This document shows, in pieces, positions 24,786-33,090 of a stretch of DNA of 64,000 nt. How positions within the stretch are numbered: position 1 is the first letter of the stretch; each line of letters starts with the position of its first letter. The notes below the pieces were generated by a model. The model had not been told where the DNA came from. It searched no databases and saw only the letters and a program-made list of their open reading frames with translations. Source of the DNA: JBMOPD01 sp049323615 (GTDB lineage: Bacteria > Bacillota > Desulfotomaculia > Desulfotomaculales > Desulfocucumaceae); contig JBMOPD010000011.1 in assembly GCA_049323615.1 (NCBI GenBank), forward strand, positions 27,347-91,346, given 5' to 3'. The position numbers and the translations under genes are program-made.

Positions 24786-24840
24786 GTTCCACAATATGGA
24801 ACCGAGTTCCACATTACCATATACCTTATGTTACCATATA
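24786..24840. promoter_or_regulatory. Candidate IclR operator cluster
   Basis: GTTCCA-caata-TGGAAC (24786-24802) is a palindrome with 6-bp arms, of the general TGGAA/TTCCA type seen for IclR itself. A further GTTCCA half-site follows at 24806. TTACCATATA is then repeated at 24814-24823 and 24831-24840. A separate palindrome, TTAATTG-ttatt-CAATTAA, lies at 24858-24876. All are in the gap upstream of the iclR-type gene, which suggests autoregulation. Confidence 0.55.
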
Positions 24841-24955
24841 TGGGCATTATAGTAAATTTAATTGTTATTCAATTAATCGACTTAAAGGAGCCATAAACGG
24901 CAAAAAAATAAGCCCCTTCACGGAGCTGATGACGGATCAACTATTTTAAACTATT

Positions 24956-25720
24956 TCAAGAGCCTTTAACTTTGCCAATCTCATCCCGGCAGGCGCGGCT
25001 CAAAAGCCACAGGTCAAGGCTTACAGCCACATAACGGAAGCCCTGCCGGATTCGCCGAGCTGCCTGTTCCCCGTCTGTGGCGAAAATTCCCGCCGCTACC
25101 CCCGCTTCCAGTGTCAGGCCCAGGCAGCGGTCGATGGCTGCCTGTACCTCAGGGTGGTTCATCTGGCCCGGGTGCCCCTTGGACACCGACAGGTCAAAGG
25201 GGCCCACGAACAGCACGTCAATGCCTCCGGTTTTTAAAATTTCAGGCAGGTTTTCCACCGCCCTGGCGCTTTCGCACTGCACCACCACCAGGGTCTCCCG
25301 GTTGGCCTGCAAAAAATACTCCGCCGCGCCCACCGCCCCGTAATTTGACGCCCGGGGCAGCATGGCCCCTCTCTCCCCCGCGGGATAGTACCTGGCTGCC
25401 TTTACAATCCGGGCGGCCTCCCCGGCTGTATTTACCTGGGGCACCTGGATGCCGTACGCCCCGACGTCCAGGGAGCGCAGGATGGTAGCGGGACTTCCGT
25501 CGGTGGTCCTGGTGATGGGCGCCACACCGTGCAGTTCCGCCGCCCGGATTAGGTTTACACTGGACTCCACGGACATGGGGCTGTGCTCCAGGTCCAGCAA
25601 TAAAAAATCAAACCCGGCCAATGCCATGACCTCCACCACGTCTGGGCAATTGACCGATATAAGGGACCCGATAACCGGCTGACCATGGGCCAGCATCTTT
25701 TTAACCCTGTTCTCTTTCAC
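24956..25720 (-). CDS. HpcH/HpaI aldolase/citrate lyase family protein
   Basis: A 254-residue class II aldolase of the HpaI type, a length normal for the family. It shows FLLLDLEHSPMSVE with the catalytic histidine, metal-binding glutamate in VVQCESARAVENL, and aspartate in FVGPFDLSVSKG. Members split 4-hydroxy-2-oxo acids into pyruvate plus an aldehyde. The aldehyde product could feed the AOR encoded two genes downstream (inference). The start is GTG 25720, eight bases after GGAGG; the frame stays open further upstream to 25861 but without a ribosome site. The last codons lie 155 bp before the operator cluster of the iclR-type gene. Confidence 0.9.
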   Translation of the reverse strand: MKENRVKKMLAHGQPVIGSLISVNCPDVVEVMALAGFDFLLLDLEHSPMSVESSVNLIRAAELHGVAPITRTTDGSPATILRSLDVGAYGIQVPQVNTAGEAARIVKAARYYPAGERGAMLPRASNYGAVGAAEYFLQANRETLVVVQCESARAVENLPEILKTGGIDVLFVGPFDLSVSKGHPGQMNHPEVQAAIDRCLGLTLEAGVAAGIFATDGEQAARRIRQGFRYVAVSLDLWLLSRACRDEIGKVKGS

Positions 25721-25902
25721 CTGATGGTCCTCCTCTGTTGGACTCATTTCCAAACAGCACTCAAAAAAGAATGCCTCCGCTATCTTAGCAAAAGGCATCC
25801 TCCATTTCAATAATCTGACAGCCGGGGCCGGGCTGTTTAAAAACTGCACTGTTTCAATCACTCAACAAACCACGGCCCGACCCTTACGGCAGAAAACACC
25901 GG

Positions 25903-26553
25903 TTACTTCACCCTGGCATAAAAGGCCTCCAGCATGTCCGGAGTCAGCGGGCCGGTGTGCTTATCCCGGATGATGCCCCTTTTGTCAATAAAATAAGTGG
26001 TGGGGATGTAGCGGACCAGGTACTGCCTGGCCGTGTCACCCTTCTTGTCCAGCAAAACCGGAAAAGTGTAGCCGTTGGACTTTAAAAAGTCCCCCACCTG
26101 GTCCGGAGCCTTCTCGCTGACCGTCAGGTTCACCGCCAGCACCTGCATCTCCTGGCCCCTTTGGGTAAAGAATTTTTGTATGGCCGGCATCTCCTCCTTG
26201 CAGGGAGGGCACCAGGTGGCCCAGAAGTTGAGCATTACCGGCTTACCCCTGAAGGAAGAAAGGGAAACCTCCTTCCCGTCAGGGCCGGTGAGGGTGAAGT
26301 CGGGCGCCAGCTGGCCCGTTTCGGTCCCGGTCTGAACGCTCTTTTCCTGCCCGCCGGCCCCGGCGGCGCTTTGTTCCTTACCGGAGGAAGCCGCCGGCGC
26401 AGCGGCGCCGGGGCCCGCCTTGGCCGCAGCCCCCGGAGGAGCGGTGCCGGGGGTTTCCTTCTCCCCTTTCTGGCCGCCGGAACACCCGTAAATGCCAACC
26501 ACGCTGAGGATAGCCAGACAGATAACAATAATGGAGATCAGTCTCCCGTTCAT
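25903..26553 (-). CDS. TlpA/ResA-like thiol-disulfide lipoprotein
   Basis: A 216-residue exported protein. The N-terminal hydrophobic segment ends in a lipobox-like GIYGC (about Cys24), so it should be membrane-anchored outside the cell. An alanine/glycine/proline-rich linker (~25-75) leads to a thioredoxin-like domain with the active site WATWCPPCKEEMP and the cis-proline segment RYIPTTYFID. ResA-type proteins reduce apocytochrome c haem-site cysteines or other exported dithiols. The ATG 26553 follows GAGGGGG. The next gene upstream encodes CcdA, which supplies the electrons through the membrane. Confidence 0.92.
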   Translation of the reverse strand: MNGRLISIIVICLAILSVVGIYGCSGGQKGEKETPGTAPPGAAAKAGPGAAAPAASSGKEQSAAGAGGQEKSVQTGTETGQLAPDFTLTGPDGKEVSLSSFRGKPVMLNFWATWCPPCKEEMPAIQKFFTQRGQEMQVLAVNLTVSEKAPDQVGDFLKSNGYTFPVLLDKKGDTARQYLVRYIPTTYFIDKRGIIRDKHTGPLTPDMLEAFYARVK

Positions 26554-26566
26554 ATAAACCCCCTCA

Positions 26567-27283
26567 TTAAAAAGAAAATGGAACGTAGACAGACAGCCGG
26601 GCAAAGGAATTGGTCAGCACCAGCAGGCCCGTGCCAATCATCAGCCAGCCTCCTATTTTAGCCATTAATGGTAAAAGGGAAGCATGGCGGCGCAGGGCTC
26701 CCACCAGCCAGCCCAGGGCCAGGGCAGCCATAATAAAGGGAAGCGCCATGCCCAGGGCATACATGGCCAGCAGGTAGGCGCCCGTCAAAAGGCTGGCGCT
26801 TTGACCGGCCAGCAGCAAAATGGAGGCCAGGATGGGACCGATACAGGGCGTCCAGCCGGCCGAAAAGGCCATACCCATAAGCAGGGAGTTCAGCCGGCCC
26901 GCCCGGCGGGGAACAAAGTGAATCCTCTTTTCCCTCATCAGTCGGTTAAACTGCAGCAGGCCCGCCATGTGCAGCCCGAAGATTATAATCAGCACCCCGC
27001 TCACCTGCCGCAGCAGGTCCTGGTGGCGGATGAGCAGTTTGCCCAGGGCGCTGGCGGACAGCCCGAAGGCCAGAAAAACCAGGCTGAAACCGGTGACAAA
27101 CAGCAGCGCGTTGGCCAGCACCGCAAGGCGCAGGCGCGCCGTCTCCGGGGCGCTCAATTCGGTTACCGAAGCTCCGGTCAAGTAGGTCAGATAGGTGGGG
27201 ACGAGGGGCAAAACGCACGGGGAAAGAAAGGAAACCAGCCCGGCCAAAAAGGCCATCCCCAGGGTAATATTCACTTCGGGCAA
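26567..27283 (-). CDS. ccdA: CcdA-type membrane thiol-electron transporter
   Basis: A 238-residue membrane protein with about six hydrophobic segments. The two redox cysteines are in SFLSPCVLPLVPTY (first helix) and GWTPCIGPIL (fourth helix), each flanked by prolines as in CcdA/DsbD-beta. It passes electrons from cytosolic thioredoxin to exported thiol proteins and is needed for cytochrome c maturation or spore-coat disulfide reduction. The start is TTG 27283 after GGGGGG. It lies 13 bp before the TlpA-like gene, which is its probable partner. No cytochrome c synthesis genes are in the window. Confidence 0.92.
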   Translation of the reverse strand: MPEVNITLGMAFLAGLVSFLSPCVLPLVPTYLTYLTGASVTELSAPETARLRLAVLANALLFVTGFSLVFLAFGLSASALGKLLIRHQDLLRQVSGVLIIIFGLHMAGLLQFNRLMREKRIHFVPRRAGRLNSLLMGMAFSAGWTPCIGPILASILLLAGQSASLLTGAYLLAMYALGMALPFIMAALALGWLVGALRRHASLLPLMAKIGGWLMIGTGLLVLTNSFARLSVYVPFSF

Positions 27284-27476
27284 TCACAACCCCCCTGTTC
27301 CACAGGTTTTTATATCGCCGTCCCGGCGCTCACCTTCTAATTATACGATAAAACGGACCAGCCTATCTGTCAAAAGGGCGACTTGGCAAAAATCTTTACA
27401 GTCATCCCGGTACATACAAGCACCGGCCGTTGACCAGGCATATTATAGAAAAAATAAAAAAGATGGGAGAAAATTC

Positions 27477-28523
27477 ATGAAACCGGTTATTTTAAGCGTG
27501 GACAGCCAAAATACCATGCGGGCCTTTTTGGAAGCGCCTTACAGGGTGTACCGGGAAAAAACGGTGCCGCCCACGGCGGGCAGATTGAAATCATCCCTGC
27601 GGTTTTCACCGATGGCCAATCCGGTACTGCAGCACATACGGTTCGCCAATTTTGTGGCTTTTATTGAAGGGCAGCCGGTGGGGCGGATAACCGCCTCCGT
27701 TGACAGCCTGAACCCCAGGCCCGACGAAGGATTCTGGGGATGTTTCGAGTGTATCGACGACCCCCGGACGGCCCGGGAGCTGTTTGGCGCGGCGGCCCAA
27801 TGGCTCAAAAAGCAAAAGAAAAGTATCATGATTGGCCCCGCCACCCTGAATACCAACCAGGAAGTGGGGTTGCTGATAAAGGGCTTTGAAAATGAATGCC
27901 TGCAGGATATGCCGTACAACCCCCCTTATTACCGGGATTTGGTGGAAAAGGCCGGACTGGCCAAGTATCAGGACCTGGAGTGTTTTAAATGGGAGCTCCC
28001 CCGCTCACTGTCCGGCGAACTGCAAAAGGAAAGCCGGGCAAAGGATGTGGTTATCCGCCCGGTAAACTACGGCCTGATAAGCAGGGAAGCGCCCATAGTC
28101 CGGGAAATCAGCAACAAAATGATGTCCGGGGTATGGGGATATATTCCCATGACCCTGGACGATGTCCGGGCATTCCTGATGCACTGCGCCCGGCACGTCC
28201 CGCCGGGCCTCTTCATAATAGCCGAGGTGAAACGGGAACCGGCCGGCATGACCGTGAATATTCCCTATAAAATGCCCAAAGCCGACGGTACCGGCGGAAA
28301 ACTGAGGCTGGCCATCGGCGGGCTTCTTCCGGAATTCAGGCAAAAAGGAATCCACAGGCTATTACTCAGGGAATTGTATAAACAGGCCAAAAATCTGGGC
28401 TTTACCGGGGGAGAGGCCTCCCAGGTGGCCGAGAGCAACGAAGATATCAAGAAAAAGGTGATCAAACCCTTTTTTGGTGATGAAATCATCAAAATATTCA
28501 GGGTGTACGGGCAAGAGATCTGA
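27477..28523 (+). CDS. GNAT-like N-acetyltransferase family protein
   Basis: A 348-residue soluble protein resembling the long YghO-like GNAT group. The N-terminal half contains FEGQP-like VAFIEGQPVGRITASVD, GFWGCFECIDD and a GPATLNTNQEVGLLI stretch. The C-terminal half shows a GNAT-type core, LRLAIGGLLPEFRQKGIHRLLLRELYKQAKNLG, split by the acetyl-CoA loop (RQKGI). A final segment, ASQVAESNEDIKKKV, resembles the last GNAT motif. The substrate is unknown. The ATG 27477 sits after GGGAGA. It is divergent from ccdA and ends in a strong terminator, so it is a single-gene unit. Confidence 0.7.
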   Translation: MKPVILSVDSQNTMRAFLEAPYRVYREKTVPPTAGRLKSSLRFSPMANPVLQHIRFANFVAFIEGQPVGRITASVDSLNPRPDEGFWGCFECIDDPRTARELFGAAAQWLKKQKKSIMIGPATLNTNQEVGLLIKGFENECLQDMPYNPPYYRDLVEKAGLAKYQDLECFKWELPRSLSGELQKESRAKDVVIRPVNYGLISREAPIVREISNKMMSGVWGYIPMTLDDVRAFLMHCARHVPPGLFIIAEVKREPAGMTVNIPYKMPKADGTGGKLRLAIGGLLPEFRQKGIHRLLLRELYKQAKNLGFTGGEASQVAESNEDIKKKVIKPFFGDEIIKIFRVYGQEI

Positions 28524-28546
28524 AGAATGCGCTGGGCATTATATTT

Positions 28547-28593
28547 AAAAACCACCCGACGGAGTGAAAAGTCCAAAATGCGGGTGGTTTTTT
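28547..28593 (+). terminator. Rho-independent terminator after the GNAT-like gene
   Basis: Complementary arms AAAAACCACCCG (28547-28558) and CGGGTGGTTTTT (28581-28592) are followed by more T residues. The element starts 24 bp after the stop codon. Confidence 0.85.
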
Positions 28594-28659
28594 GCAGGTT
28601 TTTTGCCTCCTTTAAAGAATTTAACGGCAGAAAAATCTATTTTTTAGGAGGGAGTTCCC

Positions 28660-30150
28660 TTGAAAAGATTAGGTGCAATTTTGCTGTGTTTTGGCGTGAT
28701 TTTTTTATATCTTTTGCCCGCCGGGGCCTCCGGTTCCCCGCAGCCCGTTAATTTCACGGTGGTCTTCAAGGGCGAGAATCTGCCCCCCAATGCCCACGGC
28801 CTGATCAGGGATATGGGCGGAGAAGTCATATACAGCATCCCCAAGATCGGGGTAGTCCAGGTGCAGGCCCCGGCCGGCTTCGCCATGGCGGCCGCTGGAA
28901 ATGATTTGATCCAGGCGGCCACGCCCTCCTTGATTGAGAAATTGCCCGGCGCCTACTCCCAAAGGCTGGGCACATCCTCCGTCAACCTGGATGAGGCCTT
29001 TCTCTACAACATGTACCAGTGGGACATCAAGCGCGTCACAAACAGCGGGGCCAGTTTCAACCTCGGCGCCGGCAGCCATGACGTGGTGGTGGGGGTTATC
29101 GACACCGGGGTTGACTTGAACCACCCCGACCTGCGGGCCAACCTGCTGGAGGGCTCAAAAAACCTTGTTCCGGCCGGGGGGCTGTACGGCAACGATTTGA
29201 CCGAACTGGGAGATGAAACGGACGTACAGGACCGCATCGGCCACGGCTCCCACGTGGCGGGCAATATCGCGGGCCGCGGCGCTATCCTGGGAGTGGCGCC
29301 GGATGCCGGATTCAGGGCCTACCGCGTCATCGGCGCCACCGGGGATGCTTATATTGCCTGGATCGTAAAAGCGGTAGTGGCCGCCGCCGATGACGGGGTG
29401 GACGTAATCAACATGAGCCTCAGCGGGATTTTTTTCCGGGGCCAGGTATGGTACACGGACCCCGGCACAGGGGAGAAAATCCGTTTGGGCAATGATACGG
29501 CCGACTATATCGCCCTCTTGCGGGCCGTTGATTACGCCAATAAAAAAGGGGTTTTGGTGGTGGCTGCGGCGGGCAATGACGCTCTGAACGCGGGCCATAA
29601 GAAAGAAATAACCGGCTATCTGAATGAACTGTACGGAGGGTACGGATTCAGCTTTACAGGATCCGGAACCGTTGTTCCCGCCTCACTGCCCAACGTGGTC
29701 GCCGTATCGGCCACCGGGCCGGACGACCGGCTGGCCCTGTACTCCAACTACGGGTCCGGATTGGCCAACGTGGCTGCCCCGGGGGGAGACTGCCGGATCT
29801 ACCTGAACACGCCCGAGGCGGACCGCACGGTGGACAATGTCTTCGCCAGGGAATTCTGCCTGAGCTCCATTCCCATAATAGAACTGCTGTACAACGACGA
29901 CAAAACCGTCATCACCGGATACAATTATATCGGCCCGGGGTACGGCTTCAATATCGGCACCTCCATGGCCACACCGAAAGCTTCCGCCGTGGCCGCTTTG
30001 GTCATTTCCAAATACGGTAAGATGAGCCCCGCCAGGACCAGGGAAATACTGCAAAAAACAGCCGAAGACATCGGTAAAACGGGGCACGACAGCTCATTCG
30101 GCCACGGCCTGGTGAATGCGTACAACGCTTTGTCCGGTATTAAAAAATAG
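28660..30150 (+). CDS. Secreted S8 family serine protease (subtilase)
   Basis: A 496-residue protein with an N-terminal signal peptide (hydrophobic ~5-22, cut near GASG) and a short propeptide-like region (~30-105). The S8 catalytic domain follows, with Asp in VVVGVIDTGVDLNHPD (~145), His in GHGSHVAGNIAG (~190), oxyanion Asn in VVAAAGNDA (~307) and Ser in GTSMATPKASAVAAL (~435). All four key residues are present. It should act outside the cell as a general or processing protease. The start is TTG 28660, behind AGGAGGG. It is flanked by terminators on both sides and so is a single-gene unit. Confidence 0.93.
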   Translation: MKRLGAILLCFGVIFLYLLPAGASGSPQPVNFTVVFKGENLPPNAHGLIRDMGGEVIYSIPKIGVVQVQAPAGFAMAAAGNDLIQAATPSLIEKLPGAYSQRLGTSSVNLDEAFLYNMYQWDIKRVTNSGASFNLGAGSHDVVVGVIDTGVDLNHPDLRANLLEGSKNLVPAGGLYGNDLTELGDETDVQDRIGHGSHVAGNIAGRGAILGVAPDAGFRAYRVIGATGDAYIAWIVKAVVAAADDGVDVINMSLSGIFFRGQVWYTDPGTGEKIRLGNDTADYIALLRAVDYANKKGVLVVAAAGNDALNAGHKKEITGYLNELYGGYGFSFTGSGTVVPASLPNVVAVSATGPDDRLALYSNYGSGLANVAAPGGDCRIYLNTPEADRTVDNVFAREFCLSSIPIIELLYNDDKTVITGYNYIGPGYGFNIGTSMATPKASAVAALVISKYGKMSPARTREILQKTAEDIGKTGHDSSFGHGLVNAYNALSGIKK

Positions 30151-30182
30151 GGCCGCCCTGAATCCGGCAAAATTAAGCACGC

Positions 30183-30216
30183 AAAGACCCGTCTCCCGGT
30201 GGAGGCGGGTCTTTTT
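30183..30216 (+). terminator. Rho-independent terminator after the subtilase gene
   Basis: AAAGACCCGTCTCC and GGAGGCGGGTCTTT pair with one G-T wobble across a short loop, and a T-run closes the element about 35 bp after the stop. Confidence 0.85.
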
Positions 30217-30294
30217 CCATGCTTAAAATCCCCGGGCGCATAACTGCGCCTTTTTAAACTTCAGGCGCCTGGCGCCTAAGTTATATACAGGTGT

Positions 30295-30663
30295 TTATTC
30301 CCGGTCCCTTTCCAGTTCCGCCCTCTCCTCCGCCGACAGGTAGTCTACCCCGGCCATCAGCTCTATATGGTGGCGCAGTTCATGCAGGATGGTCTCCCTT
30401 AATTCCTTTTTCCAGGCATTTATGCCGGCGCCGCCCAGCAGACTGACAAATGATCCGTAATAGATCATTATTGTTGATCCCAATATATCGTCCTGTATAT
30501 ATTCTGCCATTATTAAATAATCTCCGTCTTTTTTTACCGTTTCAACAATGTTGAAACCGCCGTTCAAGTCCCGGCAGAATTTGGCCGGTATTTCATCGAT
30601 GATAGCGCCGGCTAAATCCGTGAACTGGTCAATTGTTAAAGTCTGTTTTCTGCTTTTAGCCAA
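30295..30663 (-). CDS. Small zincin-like metallopeptidase family protein
   Basis: A 122-residue protein matching the small zincin family (PF06262/DUF1025 type). The metal motif HELRHHIE (HExxH) lies at about 92-99, with a hydrophobic strand before it (STIMIYYGSFVSL) and an acidic C-terminus. Family members are short cytosolic proteins of unknown physiological role. It is convergent with the subtilase gene and has no clear operon partner. A GGTGAAACC stretch gives a weak ribosome site for the ATG at 30663. Confidence 0.8.
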   Translation of the reverse strand: MAKSRKQTLTIDQFTDLAGAIIDEIPAKFCRDLNGGFNIVETVKKDGDYLIMAEYIQDDILGSTIMIYYGSFVSLLGGAGINAWKKELRETILHELRHHIELMAGVDYLSAEERAELERDRE

Positions 30664-30718
30664 CCGGTGAAACCTCCGTAATTTCTTTTGGCTGGGGGCT
30701 GAAACGGCGCCCGGCAGA

Positions 30719-30800
30719 ATGGGGGTCAGGCTTTACTTTGTTACTTTTCTCCAATGTGACTTTGTTTAGAGTAATTCACAATGTAAAGCCTGACCCCCAT
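30719..30800. repeat. REP-like long palindrome (GGGGGTCAGGC family)
   Basis: Perfect 18-bp arms ATGGGGGTCAGGCTTTAC (30719-30736) and the complement (30783-30800) enclose 46 bases. Related single arms occur at 32961, 35051 and 36261. Such palindromes are typical substrates of REP-associated Y1 transposases, and a broken one lies at 35.1 kb. Confidence 0.75.
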
Positions 30801-30850
30801 AATTTACGGACTGCCGAAAGCTTATTTATTATATCGAAGGGAAGCGAAGG

Positions 30851-30920
30851 GAAGGGATGTTGTTGAAATGTTTACAAGTTACTGTATTTTCTTTTGTCAA
30901 CTTGTAAACAACGTCCCTTC
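30851..30920. repeat. Second long imperfect palindrome in the 30.7-31.0 kb gap
   Basis: Outer arms GAAGGGATGTT / AACGTCCCTTC (one mismatch) and inner perfect arms GTTTACAAGTT (30870-30880) / AACTTGTAAAC (30899-30909) form a long stem with an 18-base loop. Together with the element before it this fills most of the 335-bp gap between the zincin gene and the S-layer gene; no other gene is seen there. Confidence 0.6.
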
Positions 30921-30931
30921 CTATTTTTCCC

Positions 30932-30959
30932 AAAAAACCCGCCCCTTGCAGGGGGCGGG
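30932..30959 (-). terminator. Rho-independent terminator of the SLH gene
   Basis: On the minus strand, CCCGCCCCCTGCAAGGGGCGGG is followed by TTTTTTG, 39 bp after the stop codon. A decayed copy of the same hairpin is at 4958-4979. Confidence 0.85.
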
Positions 30960-30998
30960 CCGGACATATTTGGGGTATTATCTTAATTGGTTTCAGGC

Positions 30999-32633
30999 CT
31001 AAGACTCTGCCACAATCTTTACCACCTTGTCATTCTCCAGGGTAAGTTTTACATCCATACCTTTTTCCAGGTCATCCAGGTCCTCTTCATGGCCGTCAAC
31101 TATTACATCCACATCGCTTGAAAGGCTGTATACCGTGTAATCACCGTCAACTTTTACGGTGATGCTGGATGCGCCCACTGACTCCAGTACGCCGGATATG
31201 GTTCCGGAATCGGCGTCTATTTCCGTCACTTCCCCGTTGTCAATGGTGAGCTTGACCTGGTAGCCCTTTTCCAGGTCGTCCGGTTCGGCGTCCTTTCCGT
31301 CCAGCGTCACATCAACATCTTCGGATAACTCATAAACCTTGAGCACGCTGTTTACTTTAACCGTTATGCTGTCGCCTCCCACCGACTCCACGACGCCTGA
31401 AACCTGAACCTCACCCGAATCGGCCTCAATCCCGGTAACCTTGCCTTCCTCCAGGGTCAGTTCAACCTCATAGCCCTTTTTAATATCGGCCAGGTCCGCT
31501 TCCTCTCCGTCAACCTCCACCTCGACATCTTCATCCAGGGTATAGACCTTCAGCTGTCCGTCAACTTTGACGGTGATGCTTAAAGAACCTACCGATTCAA
31601 CTACTCCGTCAACCGTTTGGTGATCGTTGTCGTCTTCATCCTCATCCTCGTCATTGTCCGAATCACCAGTGCCGCGGGCTATAACAACGATGGCTTCCCT
31701 CTCGCTGTTCAGCAGAATGGAGGCCTTATCGCCCTTTTCCAGGTCTTCCAGTTCCGCCAATTTGCCGTCCAGGTAAATAAATGCTTCATCAGCCACCTTC
31801 ACGGTCAGTTCGCCCACTACCACAGTACGGGGGCCAACCGCTTTCTTGATGGTAATGGAAGGGCTGTCTCCATCATCAACTTTTGTGATCACACCCTGGA
31901 TGAAACTGAATCCCTGCCTGGGGGAAGGCATTTCATAACCTTCCCTGGCCCTTACCAGCATGGTGGCCATCTCGGCCCTGGTCACCGGCGTGCCGGGCTG
32001 GAAAACATGCCCCGGATATCCTGAAATGATACCCTGGTCGGTGGCAACCTTCACGTAGCCCCGGGCCCAGGCCGGTATGGCCGACTCATCCCTGAAATCG
32101 AGATCGGCCCCTGCGTTTTCTATGGCCTCATCTTCCAGGCCCAGTGCCCTCACCAGCCATACCGTCACCTCGTAGCGCTGGGCGGGTTTGTTAAAGGCCA
32201 TGGTGTTGAGCTCAACCTCGCTGAGTATACCCTTTTCAACCGCCAGGTCAAGGTACGACCCGGCCCACGAGGACACCCCTTTTGCTTTTTTATGCTTGCC
32301 CGTCGGCAGTACGCTTGCGAAATCATCGCCGTTGAGCATCCGGACAATCATGGTAACGGCTTCTTCCTTGGTCACCGGCTTGTTTGGCTGGAACGTATTG
32401 TCGCCGTATCCCCTGATCACGTTTTCGGCATTCATGAGCACGATATACTGTTCCGCCCAGTGCCCGGATATATCTACCAACGGCACCTTCGCCCGGGCCT
32501 TAGCCGCCTTGTCAAGACCTTTTGCCCCGGGATGGTTTTTCCACAGAGGCGCGGCCAAGGCGCTGCCGGCGGCCAGCAGCACCGAAAGGCAGACAGCTGT
32601 GAGCATAATGAATAATTTGGTAACCTTCCTCAT
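30999..32633 (-). CDS. S-layer homology (SLH) domain protein with four C-terminal repeats
   Basis: A 544-residue exported protein. A signal peptide (~1-28) is followed by three SLH domains (~45-225), for example WAEQYIVLMNAENVIRGYGD and ARGYVKVATDQGIISGYPG. SLH domains hold proteins to pyruvylated cell-wall polymers. After a region at ~230-325 with one diverged module there is an acidic linker (SDNDEDEDEDDND), then three clear tandem ~65-residue modules of the pattern VESVG-x-SITVKV ... DLEKGY-x-VKLT. The repeats look like small beta domains. The ATG at 32633 is behind GGGGGA. A fragment of its 3' end, with the terminator, is duplicated at 4949-5099. The role is probably cell-surface structural. 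Confidence 0.92.
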   Translation of the reverse strand: MRKVTKLFIMLTAVCLSVLLAAGSALAAPLWKNHPGAKGLDKAAKARAKVPLVDISGHWAEQYIVLMNAENVIRGYGDNTFQPNKPVTKEEAVTMIVRMLNGDDFASVLPTGKHKKAKGVSSWAGSYLDLAVEKGILSEVELNTMAFNKPAQRYEVTVWLVRALGLEDEAIENAGADLDFRDESAIPAWARGYVKVATDQGIISGYPGHVFQPGTPVTRAEMATMLVRAREGYEMPSPRQGFSFIQGVITKVDDGDSPSITIKKAVGPRTVVVGELTVKVADEAFIYLDGKLAELEDLEKGDKASILLNSEREAIVVIARGTGDSDNDEDEDEDDNDHQTVDGVVESVGSLSITVKVDGQLKVYTLDEDVEVEVDGEEADLADIKKGYEVELTLEEGKVTGIEADSGEVQVSGVVESVGGDSITVKVNSVLKVYELSEDVDVTLDGKDAEPDDLEKGYQVKLTIDNGEVTEIDADSGTISGVLESVGASSITVKVDGDYTVYSLSSDVDVIVDGHEEDLDDLEKGMDVKLTLENDKVVKIVAES

Positions 32634-32652
32634 TTACAGTCCCCCTTGAATC

Positions 32653-32847
32653 CTAAAATTTCCCAAAAGCATTCCGGGACAGGTTCCCGGCATCACCCCG
32701 CAAACGCAAGGCCTTTAATGCCCCAGCAGTCCCCGGTCGGTTTACCTCCAGTTCCTGCCGTTCCAACAAAGCGCATATCCCCTCGCTAACCCTCCGCATC
32801 ACCTCACTCCGCAACTGGTCCAAAATCTTTTCAACCTGTCCTTGCAC
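32653..32847 (-). CDS. Small ORF of unknown function, possible gene remnant
   Basis: A 64-codon frame from GTG 32847. The first ~37 residues (QGQVEKILDQLRSEVMRRV then SEGICALLERQELEVN) read as a real amphipathic helical protein start. The rest (arginine-, glycine- and alanine-rich) does not resemble it. This pattern suggests the beginning of a larger gene, perhaps a transposase, that has been cut. No good ribosome site is visible. I do not recognise a family. Confidence 0.3.
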   Translation of the reverse strand: MQGQVEKILDQLRSEVMRRVSEGICALLERQELEVNRPGTAGALKALRLRGDAGNLSRNAFGKF

Positions 32848-32960
32848 TTGCCTGGTTTCTGCCGTTCGACAGGCTGACTGGCAAGCATTAACACACTTTC
32901 TGTTTGTTAATACGCAGTGATTGATGGATTAATGGGGGTGTACCGTGAGAATTTTATGTG

Positions 32961-32981
32961 ATGGGGCCGGGCTTTACTTTG
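32961..32981 (+). repeat. Single REP-like arm
   Basis: ATGGGGCCGGGCTTTACTTTG resembles one arm and the adjacent bases of the palindrome at 30719. No matching opposite arm is seen nearby, so it looks like a decayed or half element. The rest of 32848-33090 shows no gene. Confidence 0.45.
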
Positions 32982-33090
32982 CAGCCTGTTGCCAAACCCC
33001 GGCAATAAAAATGGTTTTGGCCTCCCCGTGGAGAATTATGTAGAAGGCTTTATGCCATTTTTTTAAAAAATGTATGAGGAGTGTAAAAAG

